Notes: a model not told the origin generated them from the sequence alone. Numbered from the stretch's first letter, positions 1 through 9,460 are shown. The stretch: DNA of 64,000 nucleotides from Bacteroidales bacterium (GCA_016709025.1 JADJEQ010000025.1:24802-88801), one strand, 5' to 3'. Made by a program: numbers and translations.

Positions 1-834
1 GTTTGCCCCGGCATCGGTCGATTTCCAGATGCCGGATTCGGGTCCGCCACCTATTTTTGAAAAGACATGCCGGCGGCGTTGTTCTGAGGTTGCATAAAGC
101 ACATCGGGGTTGCGGGGATCAATGATCACATTATTTACCCCTGTGTTTTCGCTGATGTTCAGCACCTTATTCCAGGCTTTACCACCATCGGTGGTTTTAT
201 AGAGTCCGCGTTCTCCGCCAGGTCCCCAGACCGAACCTTCAGCAGCCACATACACCACGCTGGTATTACGAGGGTCGATGGCAATCATCCCGATCTGCCT
301 GGAATTTTTCAACCCCATATTCTTCCAGCTCTTTCCACCGTCGGTTGATTTATAAATTCCATCACCATAACCGAGCGCACGCTGGTGGTTGTTTTCGCCT
401 GTGCCCGCCCAGATTACATTCGGATTTTCAGGATCAAGTTTGAGGCATCCGATGGAATAGGCACCATAATTGTCAAAAACCGGTTCCCATGTGGTACCTG
501 CATTGGTGGTTTTCCAGATATGCCCGGAAGCAACGGCAACGAAGTATTCAGCGTTATTTCCGGGGTTTACTGCAAAATCGGCTATTCTGCCTGAACAATA
601 AGCGGGTCCGATCGACCGGAACTTAAGGCCACCGAAGTCCCCGGATTTGATGGTATCCTTCATGGTTGACTGCGGCTTTTTCTGAGCCTGCAGGTTGAAT
701 GGAAGTGCGATTATCAAACTTATGAAAATCAACGCAAAAAATCTGCGCAGGGGCACGATTATTGCTATAAATTCGCGGTTTGAAAATGAGGGTTTTTTAG
801 CCCCTGTTTCAGGGCCGGATCCGGTTTGGTTCAT
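1..834 (-). CDS. BNR/sortilin-like beta-propeller protein, N-terminal part (partial)
   Basis: The gene runs off the left edge, so only the first 278 codons are present. The start ATG is the complement of 832-834. The N terminus has a basic stretch, a hydrophobic segment (about residues 26-50, ending LPFNLQAQ) and then the mature protein. From residue 65 on there are repeated propeller-blade motifs: IWKTTNAGTTWEPV, IYKSTDGGKSWKNM, LYKTTDGGKAWNKV and GIWKSTDAG, each following an IDPRNP-type strand. This is the BNR/Asp-box pattern of the VPS10/sortilin-like 'glycosyl hydrolase' family common in Bacteroidota. Family members are usually about 1000 residues and exported; their substrate is mostly unknown. 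The signal peptide starts later than usual, so a downstream start is possible. Confidence 0.85.
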   Translation of the reverse strand, partial: MNQTGSGPETGAKKPSFSNREFIAIIVPLRRFFALIFISLIIALPFNLQAQKKPQSTMKDTIKSGDFGGLKFRSIGPAYCSGRIADFAVNPGNNAEYFVAVASGHIWKTTNAGTTWEPVFDNYGAYSIGCLKLDPENPNVIWAGTGENNHQRALGYGDGIYKSTDGGKSWKNMGLKNSRQIGMIAIDPRNTSVVYVAAEGSVWGPGGERGLYKTTDGGKAWNKVLNISENTGVNNVIIDPRNPDVLYATSEQRRRHVFSKIGGGPESGIWKSTDAGAN

Positions 835-891
835 AGGTGGTTAGGTTTAGGGATTAATGAATTATGAATAAATCCCTTTGGTGCTCAAGGC

Positions 892-899
892 CAAAATTA
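892..899 (-). promoter_or_regulatory. Candidate -7 box (TAATTTTG) for the BNR-propeller gene
   Basis: The minus strand reads TAATTTTG, an exact match to the Bacteroidota -7 consensus TAnnTTTG, about 57 nt before the start codon. A TTTG lies 24 nt further upstream, slightly more than the usual 19-21 nt, so the -33 part is weak. Confidence 0.4.
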
Positions 900-973
900 A
901 TATAAAACCTGAATGATTCACCTCAAATCAGATAAGAATAATAACAAATTCAGCATCATTAAAACAATATAAA

Positions 974-1936
974 ATGAAATCGATTATCCTTGTGGCGCTT
1001 ACCGTTTTGTTTTCCATTTCTTTAACTTCAGGTCAAACGACGGGCAGAAATTCAGTTATGGCATCTGAAGAGATTAAAACCAACCATTTACTGAACGAAA
1101 ATAATGGAAACAGAAGTACTGAATGCGATACCCTGCGTTATCCCCTCTCCGGAGAAATCATCTATTATTTCATGCTTCCTCCCGGGGTCGGATATATTAC
1201 CGGGAATAACAGTTACCTCGATAAAGCCAAAGCCGAGTATTTTACCAGTTTTGAAGCAGGAACCAACATTTCAGGGATGATCGCCGAATTTGTGGTCGCA
1301 AAAAACGTAAACAATCCCCAGATTACTTTCGCCATCTGGAACAATACCGGCGCAGACGGTAAACCTGGAGCAATCGTCGCTTCAACCACCAAACCACTGT
1401 CATCCATTGTAACTGACGTTAACAACGACCAAATTACTACTGTTACTTTCGATCAGCCCTTTACGGTGACGGGTCCGTTTTATGCCGGTGTATTTCTTCC
1501 AACCCAGACAGGTGATACCCTGGCCCTCTGGTGCCGTAAACATGTAAGCGGATACAACGGAACAGCCTGGGAACAATGGAGTAACAATGCATGGTACCCA
1601 TTCAACCACCCCGATTCCTGGGGTACCGATATGCAGACGAGCATGACCATTCACCCGATTACCTGTAAAACGGTTGGGATTGGTGAGCAGTCAGATCCTG
1701 AAGCTTCCGTTCATCCCAACCCTGCAACCGGCGTAGTAAACATAACTACCTGGAAAAGTACAGAAAAAATCAGGCTGGATATCCTCACGATGACCGGTGG
1801 CAGTGCTTATTCACGCTCTTTCCCCGGCGCCATCACCAATTACAACATCGACCTCAGTCTTTTACCCAAAGGCATTTATATGCTTCGTCTGAGCGACGGT
1901 AAACGGCAGCACAGCCAGAAGCTTATTATGGAATAG
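974..1936 (+). CDS. Secreted protein with T9SS type A C-terminal sorting domain
   Basis: The 320-residue protein opens with a signal peptide (MKSIILVALTVLFSISLTSGQ). It ends in a type IX secretion sorting domain: VHPNPATGVVNITT, then a beta-strand region, then LPKGIYMLRLSDG and a basic tail. The middle (about 50-230) is a beta-rich region with Thr/Asn-rich strands and no catalytic motif I recognise; it resembles domains found in cell-surface proteins of the phylum. The protein should cross the inner membrane by Sec and the outer membrane by T9SS, then be released or anchored at the surface. It is a single gene, transcribed divergently from the propeller gene. Function is unknown beyond secretion. 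Confidence 0.85.
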   Translation: MKSIILVALTVLFSISLTSGQTTGRNSVMASEEIKTNHLLNENNGNRSTECDTLRYPLSGEIIYYFMLPPGVGYITGNNSYLDKAKAEYFTSFEAGTNISGMIAEFVVAKNVNNPQITFAIWNNTGADGKPGAIVASTTKPLSSIVTDVNNDQITTVTFDQPFTVTGPFYAGVFLPTQTGDTLALWCRKHVSGYNGTAWEQWSNNAWYPFNHPDSWGTDMQTSMTIHPITCKTVGIGEQSDPEASVHPNPATGVVNITTWKSTEKIRLDILTMTGGSAYSRSFPGAITNYNIDLSLLPKGIYMLRLSDGKRQHSQKLIME

Positions 1937-1940
1937 GGGC

Positions 1941-2035
1941 TCAGGGTTCAGGAGTTTCAGGGTTTCAGGGTTTCAGGATTTCAGGGTTTCAGGATTTCAG
2001 AATTACAGAGTTTCAGGATTACAGAATTTAAAAAG
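1941..2035. repeat. Short tandem repeat, unit about TTTCAGGG/TTTCAGGA
   Basis: Directly after the T9SS cargo stop codon, 8-9 nt units (TTTCAGGG, TTTCAGGA, TTACAGAA) repeat about ten times with drift. There is no open frame and no spacer structure. Such short degenerate arrays are frequent between genes in this phylum. Confidence 0.8.
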
Positions 2036-2122
2036 TCCGATGATACAGCCCCAAAACCCCGAAATAACGGGATTGGGATTTAGAAATTGGAAATTAGATA
2101 TTCGATATTACCCCCCTCTCTC

Positions 2123-2153
2123 TTGATTTTTGCATACCATAATCGTATCTTTG
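2123..2153 (+). promoter_or_regulatory. Bacteroidota promoter for the universal stress gene
   Basis: TATCTTTG at 2146-2153 matches TAnnTTTG exactly, and TTG at 2123-2125 lies 20 nt upstream, the expected -33 spacing. Transcription would start about 10-15 nt before the ATG at 2175, giving a very short leader. Confidence 0.65.
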
Positions 2154-2174
2154 TGATTATGACATTTTTTCAAA

Positions 2175-2609
2175 ATGAAAAAGATACTGGTTCCGGTTGA
2201 TTTTTCCGACTTATCGACCGATGTTATTGAAAAAGCAGGGATACTGGCAAAAGCCTTTCACAGCGAGGTCTACATACTCCATATTGCCATGCCTGGTTCA
2301 TATCTTTATGAAGAAAATCTGACCGGGAATATCAATACAAACCCTGGGCTGGAGGAAATGATCAGGGAAGACCACGATCTGAAGGCCATGGTGCATTATC
2401 TCCTGGAGCAGGGTATCAACGCAAGGTCGGCGCTGATTCATGGCCCTGTGATCAATACAATCCTGGATGAAGCGGAGAAATTCGGAGCCGATTTGATCGT
2501 TGTAGGTTCACAAAGTCATGGATTTCTTTACCGCACCTTTATCGGAAGTGTCAGCGATGGCATTATGAGCAACAGTCCCTGTCCGGTGCTGATTGTACCG
2601 CAGCCTTAA
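2175..2609 (+). CDS. Universal stress protein (UspA family)
   Basis: The 144-residue cytoplasmic protein is a single Usp domain of normal length. It begins KKILVPVDFSDLS (first strand with the conserved Asp). Near the C terminus it has VVGSQSHGFLYRTFIGSVS, which fits the ATP-binding pattern G-2x-G-9x-G-S/T, so nucleotide binding is expected. It ends SPCPVLIVP, the typical last strand. Such proteins help cells survive starvation or oxidative stress; the ligand here is not known. A good promoter precedes it. It converges with the radical SAM gene, and the two stop codons overlap by 3 nt. Confidence 0.92.
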   Translation: MKKILVPVDFSDLSTDVIEKAGILAKAFHSEVYILHIAMPGSYLYEENLTGNINTNPGLEEMIREDHDLKAMVHYLLEQGINARSALIHGPVINTILDEAEKFGADLIVVGSQSHGFLYRTFIGSVSDGIMSNSPCPVLIVPQP

Positions 2610-4454
2610 CTCTTCCTGCTGTTAAAACGGGCCATCAGGTCTGTTCGTCCCATTTTCCTGAGTGATTCATTCAGCCAGTGACGGTTTTCTGCTTTGTACC
2701 AGAAGAAAAACCGCTGCTGGTTCAGTTTTTCGTCGCGTGAATGTGCCACATAAACAGGTTTAAGCGTATACGGGTCAATCCCTGTGTAATACATGGCCGT
2801 AGCCAGTGTCATGGGTGTGGGTGTAAAATCCTGCACCTGTTCCAGGTGAAATCCCTGTTGCATGGTTTCACAGGCAAGCTCAGCCATATCCTCTGCCCTG
2901 CTGCCCGGATGACTGGAAATAAAATAAGGAATCAGTTGCTGCTTCAATCCATGTTGCCGGTTGATCTCATCAAAACGCTTTTGAAATTCGACAAAGGTCC
3001 TGTAATGGGGTTTACGCATAATCTGCAGCACATTTTGGGCACTGTGTTCAGGGGCCACTTTCAACCTGCCGGAAACATGTTTTGTGATTACCTGCTTCAG
3101 GTATTCATCCAGACCATTGGCCTTGTTTTCAGCTTCAGAGCGGCCCACCAGCATATCGTAGCGGATACCGCTGCCAATGGTAATTCTCTTCACACCCTGC
3201 ACCAGCATTGCTTTCTTGTAAAGGGCAGTCATTGGCCGGTGGTCTGAATTCAGGTTCCGGCAGATGGTCGGGAAGATGCAGGAAGCCCGTTTACATTTCT
3301 TACATTTGTCCGTATCGATGCCCTTCATCAGGTACATATTGGCGGATGGGCCACCCATATCGGTAATGTGTCCTTTGAAATCAGGCTCTGAGGCCACCTG
3401 CTTCATTTCATCCATGATCGATTTCTCAGAACGGCTGACCACAAACTTGCCCTGGTGGGCAGAAATGGCGCAAAAGGCACATCCACCAAAGCAACCCCTG
3501 TGCAGGTTGATAGAATTACGGATCATTTCAAAAGCCGGAATCTGACCCCGCTTATTGTAACGGGGATGCGGATGCCGGGTGTAGGGCAGGTCAAAAGCTG
3601 CGTCAATCTCCGCCTGAGCCATGGGTGGATTTGGCGGATTGACCACGGTAAGTGAATCCCCGTTAAGCTCTGTCAAACGGGCGCCCTGCCAGCGGTTGGA
3701 TTCTTCCTCGAAAATACGGAAATGACGGGCAAATGCCTTTTTATCGGCCAGACACTGCACATGCGATGGAAGTTCGAGTGTATCTACCCCAGGCAGCTCA
3801 GGCAATACTTCGCCTGCCGGCACTTTAAAGGCTGTTTGTTCCACATCCCTGATCTGGTGAATGGATTCACCGGCTGCAAGCCTTTGCAAAAGGGTAATAA
3901 TTGCCTTCTCCCCCATCCCGAACACCAGCATATCAGCACCACTCCAGGTGAGAATGTCGGGTTTAAGTGAATCACTCCAGTAATCGAAATGGGTAAGGCG
4001 GCGCATCGAAGCTTCAATCCCGCCAAGGATTACAGGCACATCCGGAAAAATCTTTTTAAGAATACCGGTATAAACCACAGTGGCATAATCTGGCCTGAAA
4101 CCGGAAACTCCGCCTGGCGTGTAGGCATCATCGGACCGCAGACGGCTGTTGGCGGTGTAGTGGTTTACCATCGAATCCATACAGCCGGCCGTTACGCCAA
4201 AGAAAAGACGCGGCTTTCCCCAGTTTTTTAAAGTCGCGCAGGTCATCGCGCCAGTTGGGCTGTGGCAGAATGGCTACCCTGAAACCTGCCTTTTCAACAA
4301 GCCGGCCCATCACTGCATGACCAAAGGAAGGATGATCGACATAAGCATCGCCCGAAACGATGATAACATCCACTTCGTCCCAGCCACGTTTGTCAAGCTC
4401 CTCGCGTGAAACCGGAAGCCAATCGGTAAGCGGACGTTTTTCAGATGTTTGCAT
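2606..4454 (-). CDS. YgiQ-family radical SAM protein, with one frameshift
   Basis: Two overlapping frames together make a full-length YgiQ protein. The N-terminal part (ATG at complement of 4452-4454) has the family motifs WLPVSREEL, GWDEVDVIIVSGDAYVDHPSFG and LPQPNW. The downstream frame resumes with LFFGVTAGCMDSMVNHYTA and DAYTPGG. The radical SAM cluster is CFGGCAFCAISAHQG (CxxxCxxC), followed by a second Cys set (CKKCKRASCIFPTIC). The break is one extra T in the run at 4215-4217; removing it restores DFKKLGKPRLFFG. The sequence TACCTTTG lies just upstream of the ATG and could be a -7 box. The family binds an Fe4S4 cluster and SAM, but its reaction is not established. The frameshift is probably a sequence error. 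Confidence 0.85.
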
Positions 4455-4482
4455 AAGGCAAAGGTAAGGGTTTTCCGGCAAA

Positions 4483-4865
4483 GGGCACAGGGCACAGAGC
4501 ACAGAGCACAGAGCACAGGGCACAGGGCAGGGCATGGGGCATGGAGCTGGACATGGTAGAACCATGTCTTCTATCCAAGGTTTCGTCCCCGACCCTTCTT
4601 AACACAGGCACAGGGCAGCACAGAGCATGGAGCATGGAGCATGGGGCATGGATGTAACCGGGAAATTTCCGTCTTCGAATCAACAGACAAGGGGAGATGG
4701 GGAGATGGAGACAAGGAGAAAATAGACAGAGAGACTGAGTGACAGAGAGACGAAGAGCAATGGGCATGGAACATGGAATTTAACTGGGGAATTTCGTCTC
4801 TTAACCAGCAGACAAGGGGACAAAGAGAAATGGAGACTAGGAGATTCAGTACCTGAGATACGGAG
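4483..4865. repeat. Low-complexity repeats (GGGCACAGAGCACA, GGCATGGAGCATGG, GGGGAGATGGAGAC)
   Basis: The 515-base gap between the YgiQ gene and the next gene has no gene. It holds blocks of CACAGAGCACAGGG, then GCATGGAGCATGGGGCATGG, then GACAAGGGGAGATGGAGAC units. The 4680-4760 and 4800-4860 stretches are related copies, each preceded by a GGGAAATTTCcgTCTtcgaa-like segment. Translated frames here are Cys/Pro-rich artefacts. Confidence 0.75.
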
Positions 4866-4969
4866 CCTTTCGTTCCTCAGGATAAGCCCGGGTTGTGACT
4901 TCCATTTCGGTATGTGGGCCGTGAGAATGTGGCAATAAGATTGGATTTACTCTACATACCCTCAAGAAG

Positions 4970-5587
4970 TCAATTCTCATCAAAATTTGACTCAATTTCT
5001 TTAACCATGTTTTCAACTGTTGAAATACCCAAACTTATATTTCTAACAATTTGATTCTTATCAATGTATAATCTGGTCGGATTTGCATACAAATTTAATT
5101 TCCAGGCTTCAACTTCATCTATAAAATAAATGTTTCTGTATAAGGGTTCAACTTCAATATATAGATTATCAATAATTTGCCTGTTCTCACTATCATTATC
5201 TGTCCTAATCAACAGACAAACTATTTTCATGTTACTCCAACCGGGGTATAACAGTTGAACAGCTTCGGGAAACACATTTACCAACCCTTCGTTCCCAAAC
5301 CCACAATAAGCATTGCTGGCAATAATAATAGCTTTTTCAGACAAGACTTTTCTTAAACTATGTAATTTGCCTTCCCTGTCTGTTACTTTAATTTTCGGGA
5401 TTTTCTTTCCAATAGTATTAGATATAACTGCATTGAAAAATAAGCTGTCATATTTTGCAGTTTCTTCAACGGTAATTCCATTTTTTATATCCGGCCAAAA
5501 GTCCTGAATTTTAGTTTCAATAACATGCCGGTTGTTTGTGCATGAAGCCAGGATCAGCCATAAAGTTAAACAGGTTAATTTAAACAT
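4970..5587 (-). CDS. Putative lipoprotein with a thioredoxin-like fold
   Basis: I start it at the ATG at complement of 5585-5587 because that gives a clean lipoprotein signal, MFKLTCLTLWLILASC, with the lipobox Cys near residue 16. The body (about 205 residues) has the layout of an AhpC/TSA or thioredoxin-like domain: IPKIKVTDREGKLHSLRKVL, then a strand IIIASNAYCGFG, then KIVCLLIRTDNDS, and a late NPTRLYIDKNQIVRN strand where thioredoxin folds carry their cis-Pro. Only one Cys sits near the expected active site (YCGFG), so a disulfide exchange role is not supported. Expected location is the periplasm. The gene is AT-rich compared with its neighbours. Confidence 0.6.
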   Translation of the reverse strand: MFKLTCLTLWLILASCTNNRHVIETKIQDFWPDIKNGITVEETAKYDSLFFNAVISNTIGKKIPKIKVTDREGKLHSLRKVLSEKAIIIASNAYCGFGNEGLVNVFPEAVQLLYPGWSNMKIVCLLIRTDNDSENRQIIDNLYIEVEPLYRNIYFIDEVEAWKLNLYANPTRLYIDKNQIVRNISLGISTVENMVKEIESNFDEN

Positions 5588-5747
5588 TTCTATCAGAGTA
5601 ATAAAAATACAATTGCCACCGGGTAAAAGCCAATCAAACATTTTCCATAAAGAAGTAATTGTCAGCCCGAAAAAAACCGATAAACCATTCCTTAAAAGAC
5701 CTATAAACTTATGTGAAATTCAGCTATACTGTATTTGCCTCCTTTAA

Positions 5748-6317
5748 CTATTTATCCTTGAAATCAGGGTGTTTTAAACAATACACCATGTGATCATTAA
5801 TTAACCCAGCGGCCTGCATAAAAGCATAGCAAATGGTGCTTCCGCAGAAAGTAAACCCCCGCTTTTTCATGTCTTTTGCCATGGCATCTGATTCGGGACT
5901 CGTAGCGGGTATTTGTTTCAGGCCATCCCAATGATTCACAATGGTTTTGCCTCCTGTAAACTGCCAGATATAAGCATCAAAAGTTCCGAACTCGCGTTGA
6001 ACTTCCAGGAACAAACCGGCATTTTTAATGGTTCCCCTGATCTTGGCCCGGTTACGGATGATGCTGGAATCGTTGAGCAGGCGGTTGTAATCATCTTCGG
6101 TATAGGTTGCTATTTTTGCGGCTTCAAAATTGTCGAATGCTTTCCGGAACCCCTCTCTCCGGTGCAGTATGGTTTTCCAGCTCAGTCCGGCCTGAAAGGC
6201 ATCGAGCACCAGGAATTCAAACAGTTTGCGGTCATCGTGAACGGGTTCTCCCCATTCCTTGTCGTGGTATTCAATCATCAGTGGGTCATTTCCCGGCCAG
6301 GAGCATGTGTTTTCCAT
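5748..6317 (-). CDS. tag: DNA-3-methyladenine glycosylase I
   Basis: The 189-residue protein matches Tag over its full length. The zinc-site residues of the family are visible: Cys5 (ENTCSWPG), His18 (EYHDKEWG), and the C-terminal His and Cys in LINDHMVYCLKH. The base-recognition region FEFLVLDAFQAGLSWKTIL contains the conserved Glu and Trp. The enzyme removes 3-methyladenine from alkylated DNA as the first step of base excision repair. It looks monocistronic, with repeat-filled DNA upstream and no adjacent ada or alkA. No odd features. Confidence 0.95.
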   Translation of the reverse strand: MENTCSWPGNDPLMIEYHDKEWGEPVHDDRKLFEFLVLDAFQAGLSWKTILHRREGFRKAFDNFEAAKIATYTEDDYNRLLNDSSIIRNRAKIRGTIKNAGLFLEVQREFGTFDAYIWQFTGGKTIVNHWDGLKQIPATSPESDAMAKDMKKRGFTFCGSTICYAFMQAAGLINDHMVYCLKHPDFKDK

Positions 6318-6324
6318 GATACAA

Positions 6325-6560
6325 GTAAAAAGTAAAGCTCAAAGCTTAAAGCTTAAAGCTAAAAATTCGTCATTCAATAGGTAATTTGGCAGTTGGCAAT
6401 GGGCAGTTGGCAAATCGTAAATTTTTCATTCGTCATTCTAAATTCGTAATTCAAAAAGTAAGTTGGCAACAGGCAAATGGCAGTTGGCAAATCGTAAACC
6501 GTAAACCGTAAATCGTAAACTTTTCATTCGTCATTCTTCATTCTATATTCGTAATTCAAA
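6325..6560. repeat. Intergenic repeat block: AAAGCTT units, TTGGCA units, CGTAAAC units
   Basis: Between tag and mtnA there are three kinds of short repeats: AAAGCTTAAAGCTT near 6335, blocks rich in TTGGCA/GGGCA at 6386-6412 and 6463-6492, and CGTAAACCGTAAA at 6494-6518. The phrase TTTTTCATTCGTCATTC is present twice (about 6422 and 6520), so the whole block looks like a roughly 100-base unit duplicated. The TTGGCA-type block also turns up inside the kinase genes at 25-56 kb. Confidence 0.8.
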
Positions 6561-7586
6561 TCATCGGAACAATGAAGCAATCATGCCGACGTCGGGCTTT
6601 ATGATTCCTTTTTCAGTTATAATGCCGGTAATAAAATCTGCCGGAGTTACATCAAAAGCAGGGTTAAATGCGTCGGAACCGGGGTTAGAAACCCTGATGG
6701 TGTGTATCCGGCCTTCTACATCGGGTCCGGACTGATAATTTACTTCATCGGCGCTTCGCTCTTCAATAACAATATCATTGCCATGAGCCGTTGAAAGGTC
6801 GAACGTAGAAAGGGGCGCCGCAACAAAAAATGGAATACCAAAATGCTTTGCTACGATGGCTTTTTCAAAGGTTCCTATCTTATTGGCTACATCGCCGTTG
6901 GCCGCAATCCTGTCGGCACCCACGATCACCAGATCGACCATGCTTTTCGACATCAGATAAGCGCCGGTATTGTCGGGAACAATACGATGTTCAATTCCCT
7001 CATTAGCGAGTTCCCAGGCGGTCAACCGTGCTCCCTGACTGCGGGGTCTGGTTTCGTCGGCATAAACAAACACCGATTTGCCTCCCCGGTGAGCAAAATA
7101 AACGGGTGACAAGGCGCTGCCATAATCCACAAACCCCAGCCAGCCTGCATTACAATGGGTCAGGATCCTGGAACCATCTGCAATCAAAGGTTCTCCATAC
7201 TTACCAATATTCTTTGCAGCTTCAATATTTGCGCGGGCTAATGCCTGTGCTGCTTCGACTGCTGATTGTACCGACACCCTGCCTGCTTCAAAAACTACTT
7301 CAACTGCATGAAACAGGTCGCGGGCAGTGGGACGTGTGGACCTTATCCGCTCTTTTGCTTCATCGGGATCGTCACTGGCAATCAATGCCTGCGCCATGGC
7401 AAAACCGGCAGCAGCACCAATAGCACCTGCACCCCTCACTGTCATATTCCTGATAGCCAGACAGGTTTCCTCTCTGCTTTTACATTCCTTTACAGAAAAT
7501 GAGAAGGGCAGAAGATTCTGATCGATCATATAAACCGATGTTCCTTCGAGTCTTATCGTGAGGTATTCTTGTCCGGCAACACGCAT
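6561..7586 (-). CDS. mtnA: S-methyl-5-thioribose-1-phosphate isomerase
   Basis: The 341-residue protein is a full-length member of the eIF2B-like MtnA family. Visible hallmarks are RGAGAIGAAAGFAMA (about 51-65), STRPTARDLFHAV, THCNAG with the catalytic Cys145, DETRPRSQGARLTAWEL, and VGADRIAANGDVANKIGT with the catalytic Asp225. It converts methylthioribose-1-phosphate to methylthioribulose-1-phosphate in the methionine salvage pathway. No other salvage gene (mtnB, mtnC, mtnK) is in the window. A well-formed promoter lies about 30 nt upstream. Confidence 0.95.
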   Translation of the reverse strand: MRVAGQEYLTIRLEGTSVYMIDQNLLPFSFSVKECKSREETCLAIRNMTVRGAGAIGAAAGFAMAQALIASDDPDEAKERIRSTRPTARDLFHAVEVVFEAGRVSVQSAVEAAQALARANIEAAKNIGKYGEPLIADGSRILTHCNAGWLGFVDYGSALSPVYFAHRGGKSVFVYADETRPRSQGARLTAWELANEGIEHRIVPDNTGAYLMSKSMVDLVIVGADRIAANGDVANKIGTFEKAIVAKHFGIPFFVAAPLSTFDLSTAHGNDIVIEERSADEVNYQSGPDVEGRIHTIRVSNPGSDAFNPAFDVTPADFITGIITEKGIIKPDVGMIASLFR

Positions 7587-7612
7587 TTGTTATATCTGGT
7601 TGTACATTAATA

Positions 7613-7645
7613 CAAAGGTAGCGAATAGATTGATCTTAACCCAAG
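7613..7645 (-). promoter_or_regulatory. Bacteroidota promoter for mtnA
   Basis: On the minus strand, TACCTTTG (complement of 7613-7620) matches TAnnTTTG. A TTG lies 21 nt upstream (complement of 7642-7644). It is 27 nt before the mtnA start. Confidence 0.6.
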
Positions 7646-7689
7646 TGAGCAATTCTGAATGGGAATCACTCAATCGCCGGTGACAAGTC

Positions 7690-7717
7690 AAAAAAAAAGC
7701 CACCTTTTCAGGTGGCT
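7690..7717 (-). terminator. Rho-independent terminator after the beta-barrel gene
   Basis: On the minus strand a perfect 7-bp stem, AGCCACC/GGTGGCT with a 6-nt loop, is followed by a run of eight or nine T. It sits 21 nt past the stop codon of the beta-barrel gene. Confidence 0.85.
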
Positions 7718-7737
7718 TCAATTTCAGTTACCAGCGA

Positions 7738-8301
7738 CTAAAACTTTAATGCTACACCAAGTGTAAGCCAGGCAATTCCATAGCCAACTTCTGCCATAGC
7801 AGCAAAATTGTCGCTGAAATAATAGCGACCGCCGGCATACCATGCAAAAATGGCACCGGTAGTTGAAGCGCTGTAATCGTATGTGGATCGATATCACCGA
7901 ATGACTTATCGGTAACAATGTTCACACCCAACATAATGCCGGTATAGGTGTCAAGTTTTTCAACAAGCGGGTAGTGAAAAGTTCCGCGTGCTCCAATGAT
8001 TAAACTTGAATATTTATAGCCCCAATCGGAACCAAAATAGTTATACTGCCATTTGGCAGAAGTGTATCCAAGATAAGCGCCGACACCAATTGACCCAACA
8101 TCCAACACATCGTCCTTTACACCCATTTCGAATGATGCTGAAAGCGGGGGTACAGTTGTTGAATAGTATGACCCTGAGTAAAGAGTACTTCCTAATCCAA
8201 TGCCAAAATTTAAAACTTTTTCGCCCTTGGTGAGCAGGTTGGTCTGGGCTGAAAGGTTAAACGCCAGGAAGGCTGCAAAGAGTAATTGCGACTTTTTTCA
8301 T
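7738..8301 (-). CDS. Small outer-membrane beta-barrel protein, two frameshifts
   Basis: Joining three frames gives a protein of about 187 residues. Removing one A from the A-run after the ATG (complement of 8299-8301) yields the signal peptide MKKSQLLFAAFLAFNLSAQ. The middle frame then reads KGEKVLNFGIGLG, GSIGVGAYLGYTSAKWQY and SSLIIGARGTFHYPL. A second single-base loss near 7885 shifts to GAIFAWYAGGRYYFSDN and ends GIAWLTLGVALKF, with a terminal aromatic residue typical of barrels. Alternating hydrophobic strands fit an 8-stranded barrel of the outer membrane. Nothing points to a specific function. A strong terminator follows. Confidence 0.75.
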
Positions 8302-8821
8302 GTTGATTGGTTTTAATTAAACTTGATTGATTGATCCGATTGTTCTTTGATTGTGTTGTTATTCCGTTATATAAAGATTATTATCTGTCTGAGTTGTAGT
8401 AAAATCAAGCCTTTCCGCACGAATTAGTTGATGTAGTTGTGGCAGCCACCACAAATATAGGGCAATATCGGAAAAAATGAATAGGTATTTTTAGGTATTT
8501 CTATGGAAATTACAAACTGCCTTTATCGGGAATGCAAAGGTGGGAGTGACCTGGTTGTTAATAAGTTTCATAATATGCTATTTATCAGATATATCAACCT
8601 CTTGATAACTATGGGTCACTACAATAAAACACCATCCGCAAAGTAGAAATTTTCGTTTACTTCCTTTGCATATGGTGAAATGTGAATAAAACATGCGATG
8701 GGTAATCGCAGGATTCATTTCAAAACAGTTGAATAATCCTGCGATCCGGTGCGGTGTAACTGGTTACAGTCTCTTTTTGGGGGAAAAATATAGCCGAATA
8801 AGGTCCTGATAAGTTTTTGCT
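8302..8821. other. Gene-free stretch of 520 bases
   Basis: It holds the likely promoter of the beta-barrel gene. Otherwise I see AT-rich sequence with no open frame of convincing composition, no tRNA-like fold and no tandem repeat. Confidence 0.6.
8452..8459 (-). promoter_or_regulatory. Candidate -7 box (TATATTTG) for the beta-barrel gene
   Basis: The minus strand reads TATATTTG, an exact TAnnTTTG match, about 150 nt before the start codon. No clear TTG lies at the right distance upstream. Confidence 0.45.
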
Positions 8822-9279
8822 CTACCTGACAACTTTTACCTCATAAGCATTGAGTCCTTTCGGGCCTTTCTCCACTTTATAGGTAACCTTGTTGTTCTCT
8901 TTGATCGGTTCGGATAGCTCCTTGATGTGCACAAAGATACTTTCCTGTGTCTGGAGGTCCTTGATAAACCCAAATCCTTTGGATTCGTTGAAAAAACTGA
9001 CAATACCTGTCCTCAGTTCTTCAACCTGATCGGCTGGATCCTGTTTTCTGACACCCACTTCAATATCAGCGGCATTAATAATGGTCTTCTTAACAGTGGG
9101 ATCGGGCGGGGTAGAAGAAATCCGTCCGTATTCATCTACATAGGCGATCATATCATCGAGGCTGTTTCCATCTTTGTATTGGATGCCCGTTCAACTTTTT
9201 TCGCCGCCTTGTCTTTTTTCTTTTTTTGCTTTTTCTTCTCGTTTTCCTGCTTATTCCACGTTTGTTGTGATCTTGCCAT
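8822..9279 (-). CDS. Cold-shock domain protein with Lys-rich N-terminal extension, one frameshift
   Basis: The C-terminal half is a cold-shock domain: TGIVSFFNESKGFGFIKD (RNP1-like KGFGFI) and ESIFVHIKEL (RNP2-like FVH). Upstream, the sequence starting at the ATG at complement of 9277-9279 encodes MARSQQTWNKQENEKKKQKK and further Lys-rich residues, then rejoins at DGNSLDDMIAYVDEYG. This is the architecture of the longer Bacteroidota cold-shock proteins, so I take 9279 as the start. Joining them needs one extra A in the A-run near 9172. The protein should bind RNA or single-stranded DNA in the cytoplasm. A -7 box about 104 nt upstream implies a long leader, as in other cold-shock genes. Confidence 0.85.
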
Positions 9280-9382
9280 AGTTTACCTGTTCGGAATTTT
9301 CCTTTTTTGAGGAGGGTGAATAATATAGTTTTACCGGTATCCGCCGGAAAGGCGCTAAAGGCTCCGGCAAAACCCTGTGCGG

Positions 9383-9390
9383 CAAAGGTA
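9383..9390 (-). promoter_or_regulatory. Candidate -7 box (TACCTTTG) for the cold-shock gene
   Basis: The minus strand reads TACCTTTG, an exact TAnnTTTG match, about 104 nt before the restored start. The leader would be about 95 nt, which leaves room for thermoregulated structure; that last point is inference. Confidence 0.5.
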
Positions 9391-9460
9391 CAATAAATAG
9401 TTGGTGTTGAGACCGGAAGAGTTTGCCGGTCAATATATTATTCCGGTCACAATGTATCAA

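Noticed and set aside
1941..2035. Possible CRISPR array in the TTTCAGGG repeats
   Set aside because: Units are 8-9 bases with no spacers, and no cas gene is in the window.
2741..4231. Plus-strand frames opposite the YgiQ gene
   Set aside because: They are antisense shadows of a well-conserved gene and have no family motif of their own.
4483..4770. Cys/Pro-rich small proteins on the minus strand
   Set aside because: They translate low-complexity DNA (CACAGGGCACAG and related); several frames are open at once, which is an effect of the repeat.
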